Source of the DNA: Okeania sp. SIO2F4
Lineage (GTDB): Bacteria; Cyanobacteriota; Cyanobacteriia; Cyanobacteriales; Microcoleaceae
Assembly (NCBI RefSeq): GCF_010672385.1
Contig: NZ_JAAHGT010000029.1
Coordinates: forward strand, 1 to 32,926
Reading direction: 5' to 3'
DNA length: 32,926 nucleotides
Both the position numbers and the translations under genes were made by a program. The notes beneath the pieces are model-generated. The model saw only the letters and a list, made by a program, of their open reading frames with translations. It ran no database searches and was not told the origin of the DNA. Position 1 is the first letter of the stretch. Each line of letters opens with the position of its first letter. Below, piece by piece: positions 26,075 to 32,926 of this stretch.

Positions 26075-26965
26075 ATGAAGTTACCAACTTTTTTAGTTGT
26101 AGGCATAGAGAAAGCAGGAACTACATCAATTTATCAATATTTAAACCAACATCCCCAAGTTTATATGAGTCCTGTCAAAGAAACAAACTTTTTGGAGAGA
26201 GATTGGGAAAATTTTCAAGGGAAACCAAATTCAAAAAGAATTGATACTTGGGAAAAATACTCCAATCTTTTTAGCAATGTCCAGGATGAAATTGCTATTG
26301 GTGAAGTATCTCCTAATTATCTTTTTCATTATAAATCTTCATCTGAAAGGATTATTAAATACGTTCCTGATGTCAAAATAATAGCTATACTTAGAAATCC
26401 AGTAGATAGAGCTTATTCTGACTATCTAATGCACCTTCGTGATTCAATAAATGTAGAAAAAGTTCGTTCTTTAACCGAACAAGTTCAATTTCGTGCTGAT
26501 ACTTCTTTCACTCTTAAAAAAGGATTTTACTATACTCCAGTCAAGTATTATTTTGATACTTTTGGCAAAGAAAGAGTAAAAATTTATCTGTATAATGACT
26601 TGTCTGAAAATTCCTCGGCAATGATGCAGGATATGTATCAATTTATTGGAGTAAATAGTGACTTTACTCCAGATACCTCAGAGCGTCAACAAGTTGCTGC
26701 AGTTCCCAAGAATCAATCTCTGAATAATTTAATGAAAACTAAAAATCCTGTAAGAGCAGCAGTTTCATCTGTTTTAAAGGTGGTAATGCCTCTGGAAATG
26801 CGACAAAAATTACGCTCTAGCTTAGTCAATTTAAATTCAGGAGGAAAAGAACTCAAACCTCTTTCTTCAGAAGAACGTCAACTATTAATTGACTTCTACC
26901 GTGAAGATATTCTCAAGCTACAAGATTTGATTCAAAGAGACCTTTCATCTTGGTTAGTAATTTAA
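26075..26965 (+). CDS. Sulfotransferase (PAPS-dependent, heparan-type fold)
   Basis: This 296-aa enzyme transfers sulfate from PAPS to a hydroxyl or amino group, probably on a polysaccharide or lipid; the acceptor is unknown. The 5'-phosphosulfate loop is at the N-terminus: VVGIEKAGTTSIYQYL, with Lys13. The 3'-phosphate motif is LRNPVDRAYSDYLMH, with Arg107 and Ser115. IGEVSPNYLFH lies between, as in the Sulfotransfer_1 family. I chose ATG 26075 rather than the in-frame ATG at 26027, because AGGAG lies eight bases upstream of it and the family motif starts at once. No glycan-synthesis genes are adjacent. Debris of tnpB elements lies upstream. Confidence 0.9.
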   Translation: MKLPTFLVVGIEKAGTTSIYQYLNQHPQVYMSPVKETNFLERDWENFQGKPNSKRIDTWEKYSNLFSNVQDEIAIGEVSPNYLFHYKSSSERIIKYVPDVKIIAILRNPVDRAYSDYLMHLRDSINVEKVRSLTEQVQFRADTSFTLKKGFYYTPVKYYFDTFGKERVKIYLYNDLSENSSAMMQDMYQFIGVNSDFTPDTSERQQVAAVPKNQSLNNLMKTKNPVRAAVSSVLKVVMPLEMRQKLRSSLVNLNSGGKELKPLSSEERQLLIDFYREDILKLQDLIQRDLSSWLVI

Positions 26966-27155
26966 ATATTAAACTATAGCAATTCCCAGACTTGTAAGGT
27001 AAAAAATTCGTTTTTTTTAGGGAACAGAGAATAGAATAAAAATAAATATTAGGTGTACCTCATTAGTCTGAAAAAAGCTATATTATATATACATCAAAGT
27101 AGATTAATCCCAGTGGAATTAACTGCAGATAAATATAATAGATAGAGTGGTATAG

Positions 27156-27186
27156 ATATAGGAAATTAATGAATAATTTCCTATAT
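27156..27186. terminator. Perfect 13-bp stem-loop followed by TTTTA
   Basis: ATATAGGAAATTA and TAATTTCCTATAT pair perfectly around ATGAA and are followed by TTTTA. It is AT-rich for an intrinsic terminator and 190 bp past the sulfotransferase stop, so terminator is the simplest reading but not certain. Confidence 0.5.
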
Positions 27187-27450
27187 TTTAACTTCTAATA
27201 AATTAGAATTTTATATTTAATTTTTGCCTCCCAGTTATTATATAGTTTTTCGAGATTGGAAGAGTTGAAAAATTTGGGGTTAATGGCAAAACTTAACTAC
27301 AAATAGAGAGAGTAAATCACCCGATCAATTAAGGCATCATTTCAATAATTAATAATTAACAATTAATAATTAATAATTACCTCTTCTTAAAAACAGATAG
27401 GATTGGTTAAAAGTAATTTTTTTCTTTTTTTATCCTATGGGTAGAGGTTT

Positions 27451-27652
27451 TATACCAATTTGATAAATGTTTGTTACAAATGGTAGGGACGTTGCATGCA
27501 ACGTCCGTACGGAAGAAGGAAGAAGGAGAAAATCTTGAAAAAAAGGGAAAAATGATAGATATAACTATCTAAAATGAATTGGAGGAGCTATTTTTCAGCA
27601 CATCCGATAGGGAGCTACCTTTTCGTAACATTCTTTTTTCAAATTGGTATTA
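27451..27652. mobile_element. MITE, 202 bp (ATACCAATTTG family, copy II)
   Basis: Left end TATACCAATTTGATAAATGT and right end, reversed, TAATACCAATTTGAAAAAAG share about 20 of 27 terminal positions as inverted repeats, including TGTTAC. The interior carries a perfect GGACGTTGCATGCAACGTCC palindrome (27486-27505), itself a dispersed repeat. No coding capacity is seen. Confidence 0.78.
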
Positions 27653-28055
27653 AACCTTGATTTTTAGGTAAAAATTAAGTTCTACAAATTTTATCTGAAA
27701 TAGATTGTGAAATCTAGCTTCCATCAAAAAAACTGTTCAGGTTATTCTTACACAACTCTTAAGTCTCTCAGTATTTTTGTAAGCATTTCCTGCGGAATGC
27801 TACGCAAACAGCTATTAGCGTTAAGCAATCAGCAATTAATAATGAATAATTCCTTATATGCTTAAAGGATTATACTTTAATTATAACTTTTAATTTTCCT
27901 TGGAGACTAATTTCTCCTTTATATGAGTAAGATAATAAGCTGCGGGACTTATAGCTGACGGCTGAATGCTTACCTATTTTTAGTAATTGGCATAAATGCT
28001 TTTACTTTTGTACTAACCAAATGTTCTTGTCTAACATTCTTTGATTAAATTGGTA

Positions 28056-28901
28056 TTAGACCTTCTGAGTAACCTGAAGCGCAGATAAGTAAGAAAGGTT
28101 AATAGTATCTCCATAATAATTGTGCAAACTTGTCGTCAAATTTGCAAATAAAGTCTGACGTTGTTCTGAGTATATTGCGATGTAGGGTGATAAGGTGCTT
28201 AAAAGTGCTATATAATCATCAACTTTATAAGTTACTTCACAGATTAATTCTTCCGAAACTAAGTTTTGAAACTTACCAGAGTCGGTAACTTTATTTCCCA
28301 GACCGCTAATATTTTTTTGATGAGTGGCGATCGCTTCATATCCTTTTATATCTGGTGCGTAGGTTTGATAAATTGGGTCTAATAGTTTCTGATAAATTTC
28401 TTGAGTTGGTTGGGGTGGAGTATTCCAGAGCAATATTAAATATCCATCAGTTTTTAATGCTTCAGCAGTTTTGAGAGAAGCAACTTCGGAGGATATCCAG
28501 TGAAAAGAAGTAGCAGCAAGTACCGCATCAAACTGATTTTTTTCTAATTCCCATTCCTCAAAGGTAGTGTTGATGATTTTCACTTTTTCATAAGGAGCGC
28601 AGTTTTTCACAAGTATTTGACAAAATTCTGCATTGGGTTCGACGCACACTAGAGAAAAACCTAGTTCGGCAAAGGTGGTTGTAGCTGTTCCCGTAGCAGA
28701 ACCTATTTCTAAAATTTTGGCATCGGTAGAAAGTTGAGCTATTTCTACGGCACGTTTGACTAAATTTTTGGGATAACGAGGTCTAGTTCTGTTGTAAGCA
28801 TCTGCTATTTGACCGTACCATTTAGATTTTTGTTCTAGATTTAGGTCTTGGTACCAATTATTTTTAGGCAGGCGATGGAGCATAATTGTTTTGTATTTCA
28901 T
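28056..28901 (-). CDS. Class I SAM-dependent methyltransferase
   Basis: This 281-aa protein has a Rossmann-type methyltransferase core (about 60-165). Motif I ILEIGSATG (63-71) binds SAM, followed by VCVEPN (85-90, acidic ribose-binding Glu), FDAVLAATSFHW (motif IV) and LKTDGYLILLWN (motif V). The N-terminal YGQIADAYNRTRPRYP is typical of the group around the Methyltransf_11/25 families, whose substrates vary. The C-terminal 100 residues are unassigned and may bind substrate. ATG 28901 and Met7 are both possible starts; neither has a good Shine-Dalgarno. The 3' end overlaps a MITE end, so the last residues may be non-native. A seven-copy hairpin array begins 13 bp upstream of the start. Confidence 0.88.
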   Translation of the reverse strand: MKYKTIMLHRLPKNNWYQDLNLEQKSKWYGQIADAYNRTRPRYPKNLVKRAVEIAQLSTDAKILEIGSATGTATTTFAELGFSLVCVEPNAEFCQILVKNCAPYEKVKIINTTFEEWELEKNQFDAVLAATSFHWISSEVASLKTAEALKTDGYLILLWNTPPQPTQEIYQKLLDPIYQTYAPDIKGYEAIATHQKNISGLGNKVTDSGKFQNLVSEELICEVTYKVDDYIALLSTLSPYIAIYSEQRQTLFANLTTSLHNYYGDTINLSYLSALQVTQKV

Positions 28902-28913
28902 ATTAATTAATTA

Positions 28914-29480
28914 GACTATTGTGAAATAGTTTTTAGATAAAGTGGCAAAGGTCATACTTGCCTAACTTTAATTTCCGTCAATAATTCATTTAACTATTGC
29001 GAAATAGTTTTTAGATAAAGTAGGAAAAGTGGCGATAGTGCTACGCACCGCTACGCGATCGCCCTATTGCAAGTTGATAATTAATTAAACTATTGCGTTA
29101 TAGTTTTTAGATTTTAGATTAAGTGGGAATGGTGATACTTGCCTAACTTTAATTTTCGTCGATCATTCATTTAACTATTGCGAAATAGTTTTTAGATAAA
29201 GTAGGAAAAGTGGCGATAGTGCTACGCACCGCTACGCGATCGCCCTATTGTAGGTTGATAATTCATTTAACTATTACGCAACAGTTTTTAGATTTTAGAT
29301 AAAGTGGTAAGAATGGCATCGCCCTATTGTAGGTTGATAATTCATTTAACTATTACGCAACAGTTTTTAGATTTTAGATAAAGTGGTAAGAATGGCATCG
29401 CCCTATTGCAGGTTGATAATTCATTTAACTATTACGCAACAGTTTTTAGATTTTAGATAAAGTGGCAAAGAAACTGACAA
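28914..29480. repeat. Seven-copy hairpin repeat array upstream of the methyltransferase
   Basis: The core AACTATTGCGAAATAGTTTTTAGA, or a variant with ACGCAACAGTT, begins near 28914, 28992, 29088, 29173, 29269, 29348 and 29427. AACTATT and AATAGTT can pair. The last three copies are 79-bp perfect tandem units, while 28992 and 29173 belong to a duplicated 181-bp block that also carries GTGCTACGCACCGCTACGCG. Spacer lengths vary and are themselves repeated, so it is not a CRISPR. Confidence 0.88.
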
Positions 29481-29617
29481 CTGAAATGATATAGAATTCA
29501 AAAAAATAAGATATCATGGCATACAAGACTTACGCATAAACCGGGTTTATGAACTAAAATTTACAATATCAAATGTTAAGTTAGGGTAATAAACCTGGTT
29601 TCTTAGTTGGGATGTTT

Positions 29618-29815
29618 AATACCGAATTGATAAATGTTGGCTACAAATGATTGGGATATTTTTTAGAATTCAGGAGTCAGGAAACAGGAGTCATAATGAA
29701 TAGTTTTGATATCATTTTTTATGTCGTAATTTCTATTTTTAGTCAAATAGGCATTTTCGATAAAGTCTTTTGATACTGCTTATTATTCGTAAAATTATTT
29801 TTTCAAAATGGTGTA
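29618..29815. mobile_element. MITE-like element, about 200 bp (ATACCAATTTG family, copy III)
   Basis: Left end TAATACCGAATTGATAAATG; right end, reversed, TTACACCATTTTGAAAAAAT. The interior, with CAGGAGTCAGGAAACAGGAG and AGTCATAATGAATAGTTTTG, matches copy I at 2649-2846. Upstream at 29541-29602 a pair AACCGGGTTT / AAACCTGGTTT flanks a short spacer. Confidence 0.65.
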
Positions 29816-29847
29816 AGCTCTAATTATTTCAAACGCCAAATAGAATC

Positions 29848-29970
29848 TTAAAAGTAATGATAAAAATCATCAAAATCAAAATAAAAGTTTTCTTCTAGCT
29901 GATTATTGATGTGTTCTAAAATATTTTTGTAAAATACTTCATTAATAGGGGAAAAAGGTAGAAAAATACT
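29848..29970 (-). pseudogene. Short 3' fragment of an unknown coding sequence
   Basis: On the minus strand, about 40 codons read INEVFYKNILEHINNQLEEN, then FYFDFDDFYHYF and a stop at 29848-29850. Composition looks protein-like, but there is no start, and the upstream end merges into GGGAGTAGGGGAGATAGG repeats. It is probably the tail of a gene whose front was lost. No family is recognised. Confidence 0.3.
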
Positions 29971-29991
29971 CCTATCTCCCCTACTCCCTAA

Positions 29992-32721
29992 TTACTGAGG
30001 ATAATATTGAGCTAAAAATTTCTCAGCCTCAGAGCGATCGCTGACTTTCCCATCCAAAGTAGCAGCTAAAATATCGTCTAACATCAACTTAAACTGTCGC
30101 CCCGGTTTATAACCCATCTCTTTCAAATCTTTGCCATTCAAAATAGGTTTAACATTCGACCACTGAGTCAAATATTGCCAAACCTGACGTCGCATCCAAC
30201 GCTCGCATTGCACAATAATCAAAATCAACATCGGTAAATCATACTCCCTCAACAACCACACCACCTGACTCGGAGTCTCACATTTTGGCAAATTCTTCAT
30301 AACCATAACTTTTGCCAACTCCAACTCTTCCAATCTCTTAATACTATCCACAGGTAACTGTAAATTTTTCCCTACTAAACTGCGATACTCAGATTCCAAA
30401 CCAGCAATCAAAACCTCTAACCGCATTTGCCAATGAGATAAATTTTTCTCAGGGTCAAAACGTTGTAAACACCTATCCAGCAAACACACCTGTTGCCACA
30501 ACCTCTTGTCTAACTCCAAGGTGCGATGAATACAACGCAACGCTCCCAGATTTCCCAATAACTTTAAAGCAGGTTTCCAGTAGTGAGCTTGTAAAATATA
30601 TTTCAACTCACTTTTGAGTCGAGTTTCTAAAGCAGGTGCTCTTCTATTTTTTTCTACCTTCCCAACAGCTTCGCGGTCATATACCCCACTATTAATCGCA
30701 TAACGAATATATTCCTCTGTTTTCTGTTCAATATCAAATCCCAATCTCACCGCAAACCGAACCCCCCGATAAATGCGAGTCGGGTCTTCAATAAAACTAT
30801 TAGCGTGTAACACCCGAATTTTTTGGTCTTGCAAATCTGACAACCCACCAAAAAAATCAAGCAACTCTCCCACACGAGGTTTCGTCAGTCGCACTGCCAA
30901 AGCATTAATAGTAAAATCCCGCCGATACAAATCTTGGCGAATCGAACTTACTTCTACTTCTGGGTTAGCTGCTGGATAGGGATAAAATTCTGTACGAGCA
31001 GTGGCAATATCTATCCAAAGGGAGTCTAACACTAGATCGTTGTGCCAAAGTAGAGCAGCAGTTTGAAATTGACCGTGAACTTCCAAACGTGCTGTTGGAT
31101 AAATTTTTTGTAGTGCTTCTGCTAACTCTACTGCTGGAGCTTTTTCTGCTGAGTCGGAGTGACAACCATCTACAACTAAATCTATATCTGTTAATAATAG
31201 AGTCTCATTGAATTTTGATAACAGTAAGTCTCTTACTCCTCCCCCAATTAGATATAGTTGCCAACCTCGTTTTTCTGCCAACTCAGCAACAGAGGTAAGT
31301 AGTTGCCATAGTTGGGGTGCGAGACGTTGTTGTAAAAGTTCGGTAATTGATTTACAAGTTTCACCGGGAATGCAACCTGGTTGTTGATTTTGGGGGCGTT
31401 GTTGTTGGTGTAATTCTCGTAAAACGTCGGTGCGGGTGACTATTCCGACTAAGGAATTATTTTCTAATACAGGCAACCGACCAATATCGTAAGTAACCAT
31501 CAACTCTTCGATTTCTGGGAGAGTTGTTTCTGGGGAAATAGTTTTAAGTTGGGGTGTCATGTAACCTTTGACTGGAGCATGACTAAAACCATGATGCAGA
31601 GCAATGTCAATATCTCGCCGAGAAATAATTCCTACTAATTCTCTAGATGAGTCTACTACTGATAAACCTGAATGATTATAACGTAATAGTATGCGGTGAG
31701 CTTCTTCTATGGATGTGTCAGGAGGAATGGTGCGAACTGGAGATGACATTAAGTCTCTAGCGGTGGGAGGTTGAGGAATTTGATTTTTGAGTTGGTCTAA
31801 CAGTTTTTCTAATGTTGTTTGGGGGTTGTTGTCTCGGCAACTAACTGCTGCTGCTCGGTGATGACCTCCTCCACCTAGAGGTTGAAATATTTGGTTGAGG
31901 TTTGTGTCTGGGATGCGCGATCTTCCGATAATATTTAAGCTTTTTTCTGTTGTGTTTTTGAGGGAGTGGGTATGAGCTAGTAGGAGGGCGTCTATTTCTG
32001 TGAGGTCGATTAAACTGGAAGCTAAACTGGATAAACCAGGAATATATTCATCTGTGTGTAACAGTATTGAGCCTATTTGATAATTTCTCACGGTGGAGCG
32101 TTGCAAATTTTCGAGAGCTGTTTTTAATAATTCTTGCAGTTGTGGTGACAAACCGGGTTGAATATATTCGCCTATGACTGGTAAACTTGCTCCTTGCTGC
32201 ATTAACCATGCTAAAGCTGTTGCGTCTCGTGGGGTTGTGTGGTGGAAAGTCAGGGAACCAGTATCAGCGTGGATGCCTAACGCCATAATTGTTGCTTCTG
32301 CTGGAGTTAAGATAGGGGTAGCTTTATTTTGGAGAGTCTGGAGTTTTTCTGCGATTAGAGTTGTGGTTGCTCCGACTGCTTCTATATAAGTGTGGGTAGC
32401 TGGAATATCGGTTTGAATTTCACAGTGATGGTCGTAGATGATAATTTCTGATAGGTGGGGTAAGTCTAACCATTCGGCAGTTTTTCCGAGTCGGGAGCGT
32501 GTTTGAACATCTACTATATATATGGAGCGAATTTGTTTTGGGTTGAGGGAGCGACGTTCGATGATGGGAAATTCGTCTCGATGGAGGGCGAGGAATTGTT
32601 TGACAGTGGGGTGACAACCGCCAGTTAGTACGAGGCGACTACCTGGGTGGAGGTGGGTTAGTCCGACGGCGGCGCCGAGAGCGTCGAAGTCTGCGGTTGT
32701 GTGGCATAAGATTATGTTCAT
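29992..32721 (-). CDS. Fused DHH phosphoesterase - two CBS - tRNA nucleotidyltransferase (CCA/A-adding type)
   Basis: 909 aa from ATG 32721. DHH domain (about 1-225): ADFDALGAA, IVDVQTR, YDHHCE (97-99) and HADTG. DHHA1 follows to about 310 with GGGGHHRAAA (283-290). Two CBS repeats occupy about 321-441. The polymerase-beta-type head (about 485-615) has YLIGGGVRDLLL and the metal-binding LTDIDLVVDG (Asp512, Asp514). RRDFTINALA and EDPTRIYRGVRFAVRLGF precede the RNA-binding tail. This fusion is known in cyanobacteria and some other bacteria, where the nucleotidyltransferase part adds CCA or only A to tRNA 3' ends. The upstream in-frame ATG at 32793 is unlikely: the extra 24 residues include KLLTSDFPE, encoded by the dispersed GAAGTTAGAAGTCAGAAG repeat. 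Confidence 0.92.
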   Translation of the reverse strand: MNIILCHTTADFDALGAAVGLTHLHPGSRLVLTGGCHPTVKQFLALHRDEFPIIERRSLNPKQIRSIYIVDVQTRSRLGKTAEWLDLPHLSEIIIYDHHCEIQTDIPATHTYIEAVGATTTLIAEKLQTLQNKATPILTPAEATIMALGIHADTGSLTFHHTTPRDATALAWLMQQGASLPVIGEYIQPGLSPQLQELLKTALENLQRSTVRNYQIGSILLHTDEYIPGLSSLASSLIDLTEIDALLLAHTHSLKNTTEKSLNIIGRSRIPDTNLNQIFQPLGGGGHHRAAAVSCRDNNPQTTLEKLLDQLKNQIPQPPTARDLMSSPVRTIPPDTSIEEAHRILLRYNHSGLSVVDSSRELVGIISRRDIDIALHHGFSHAPVKGYMTPQLKTISPETTLPEIEELMVTYDIGRLPVLENNSLVGIVTRTDVLRELHQQQRPQNQQPGCIPGETCKSITELLQQRLAPQLWQLLTSVAELAEKRGWQLYLIGGGVRDLLLSKFNETLLLTDIDLVVDGCHSDSAEKAPAVELAEALQKIYPTARLEVHGQFQTAALLWHNDLVLDSLWIDIATARTEFYPYPAANPEVEVSSIRQDLYRRDFTINALAVRLTKPRVGELLDFFGGLSDLQDQKIRVLHANSFIEDPTRIYRGVRFAVRLGFDIEQKTEEYIRYAINSGVYDREAVGKVEKNRRAPALETRLKSELKYILQAHYWKPALKLLGNLGALRCIHRTLELDKRLWQQVCLLDRCLQRFDPEKNLSHWQMRLEVLIAGLESEYRSLVGKNLQLPVDSIKRLEELELAKVMVMKNLPKCETPSQVVWLLREYDLPMLILIIVQCERWMRRQVWQYLTQWSNVKPILNGKDLKEMGYKPGRQFKLMLDDILAATLDGKVSDRSEAEKFLAQYYPQ

Positions 32722-32790
32722 TTCTGGGAAGTCAGAAGTTAGAAGTTTTAATTTAATATTACAGCGGTTTTTAGGTAAATGAAGTACATT

Positions 32791-32926
32791 CATTTGCTGA
32801 AGCTCCCGGAGGTAGGGTGATGAAATTTTTCTCTATCTATGTGCCTAGAGAGCAATAGTTATTTCATTTGCTGAAGCTCCCGGAGGTAGGGTGATGAAAT
32901 TTTTCTCTATCTATGTGCCTAGAGAG
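32791..32926. repeat. 62-bp direct repeat, two copies, reaching the window end
   Basis: Copies at 32791-32852 and 32865-32926 appear identical (CATTTGCTGAAGCTCCCGGA ... GTGCCTAGAGAG), separated by AGCAATAGTTATTT minus the shared edge. TTTCAT and ATGAAA inside each copy can pair. Further copies may follow beyond the window. Confidence 0.85.

Larger units (their letters stand above)
26966..28055. other. Gene-free, repeat-rich region downstream of the sulfotransferase
   Basis: About 1.1 kb without a gene. It contains the hairpin at 27156-27186, TTAATAATTAA-type repeats at 27340-27380, the MITE at 27451-27652, a TTTCCTGCGGAATGCTACGC small dispersed repeat at 27786-27805, and a lone MITE right end (ACATTC...AAATTGGTATTAGAC) at 28034-28060 that overlaps the methyltransferase 3' end. 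Confidence 0.6.

Noticed and set aside
28914-29480. CRISPR array
   Set aside because: Spacers are not unique and vary in length; whole 79-bp and 181-bp blocks are duplicated, and no cas genes are present.
1-32926. tRNA or rRNA genes
   Set aside because: No cloverleaf with a GGTTCGAATCC-type T-arm and no conserved rRNA segment was found by eye on either strand; a covariance-model scan would be decisive.

Overview
The window looks like a chromosome segment of a filamentous marine cyanobacterium of the Trichodesmium/Okeania/Hydrocoleum type; this placement is inference. The supporting signs are low GC with scattered GCGATCGC (HIP1) octamers, only about half of the sequence in intact genes, very many short dispersed palindromes and tandem repeats, many decayed TnpB genes, a Uma2-family gene, and a fused DHH-CBS-CBS-nucleotidyltransferase of cyanobacterial type.

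Layout. (1) 1-7334, minus strand: five genes read right to left, namely a Trypco1 (CU044_2847-type) protein, a MoxR/ChlI-like AAA+ ATPase, a ChlD-like vWA protein, a CHAT (caspase-like) protease, and a conserved gene that runs off the left edge. Together they fit a vWA-MoxR-associated (VMAP-type) ternary conflict system, in which ATPase and vWA partners are thought to gate a peptidase effector. Every gap between these genes is filled with short repeats. (2) 7.4-14.4 kb: a graveyard of mobile DNA. It holds a Uma2 nuclease gene split by a 181-bp MITE, an IS630 transposase remnant, a TnpB relic whose right end is fused to a PD-(D/E)XK nuclease gene, a DUF4258 gene, and a decayed IS607 element (tnpA and tnpB). 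(3) 14.4-16.2 kb: penicillin-binding protein 2. (4) 16.2-18.4 kb: gene-free, with a three-copy long repeat and a MITE. (5) 18.4-23.4 kb: NanE epimerase, a TnpB fragment, a DICT-GAF hybrid histidine kinase, and a divergent CBS-type protein. (6) 23.5-25.8 kb: two decayed IS605-type TnpB units sharing a left-end motif; one has a divergent ribbon-helix-helix gene where tnpA would normally lie. (7) 26-29 kb: a sulfotransferase and a SAM methyltransferase. (8) 28.9-29.9 kb: a seven-copy hairpin array and another MITE. (9) 30-32.7 kb: the fused tRNA nucleotidyltransferase, then a 62-bp repeat at the right edge.

The housekeeping genes (PBP2, tRNA nucleotidyltransferase, probably NanE) are intact, and the space between them is dominated by repeats. 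The most notable system is the ternary conflict operon. The most instructive mobile-element evidence is the set of cases where an inserted repeat can be removed on paper and the host reading frame is restored or nearly so.
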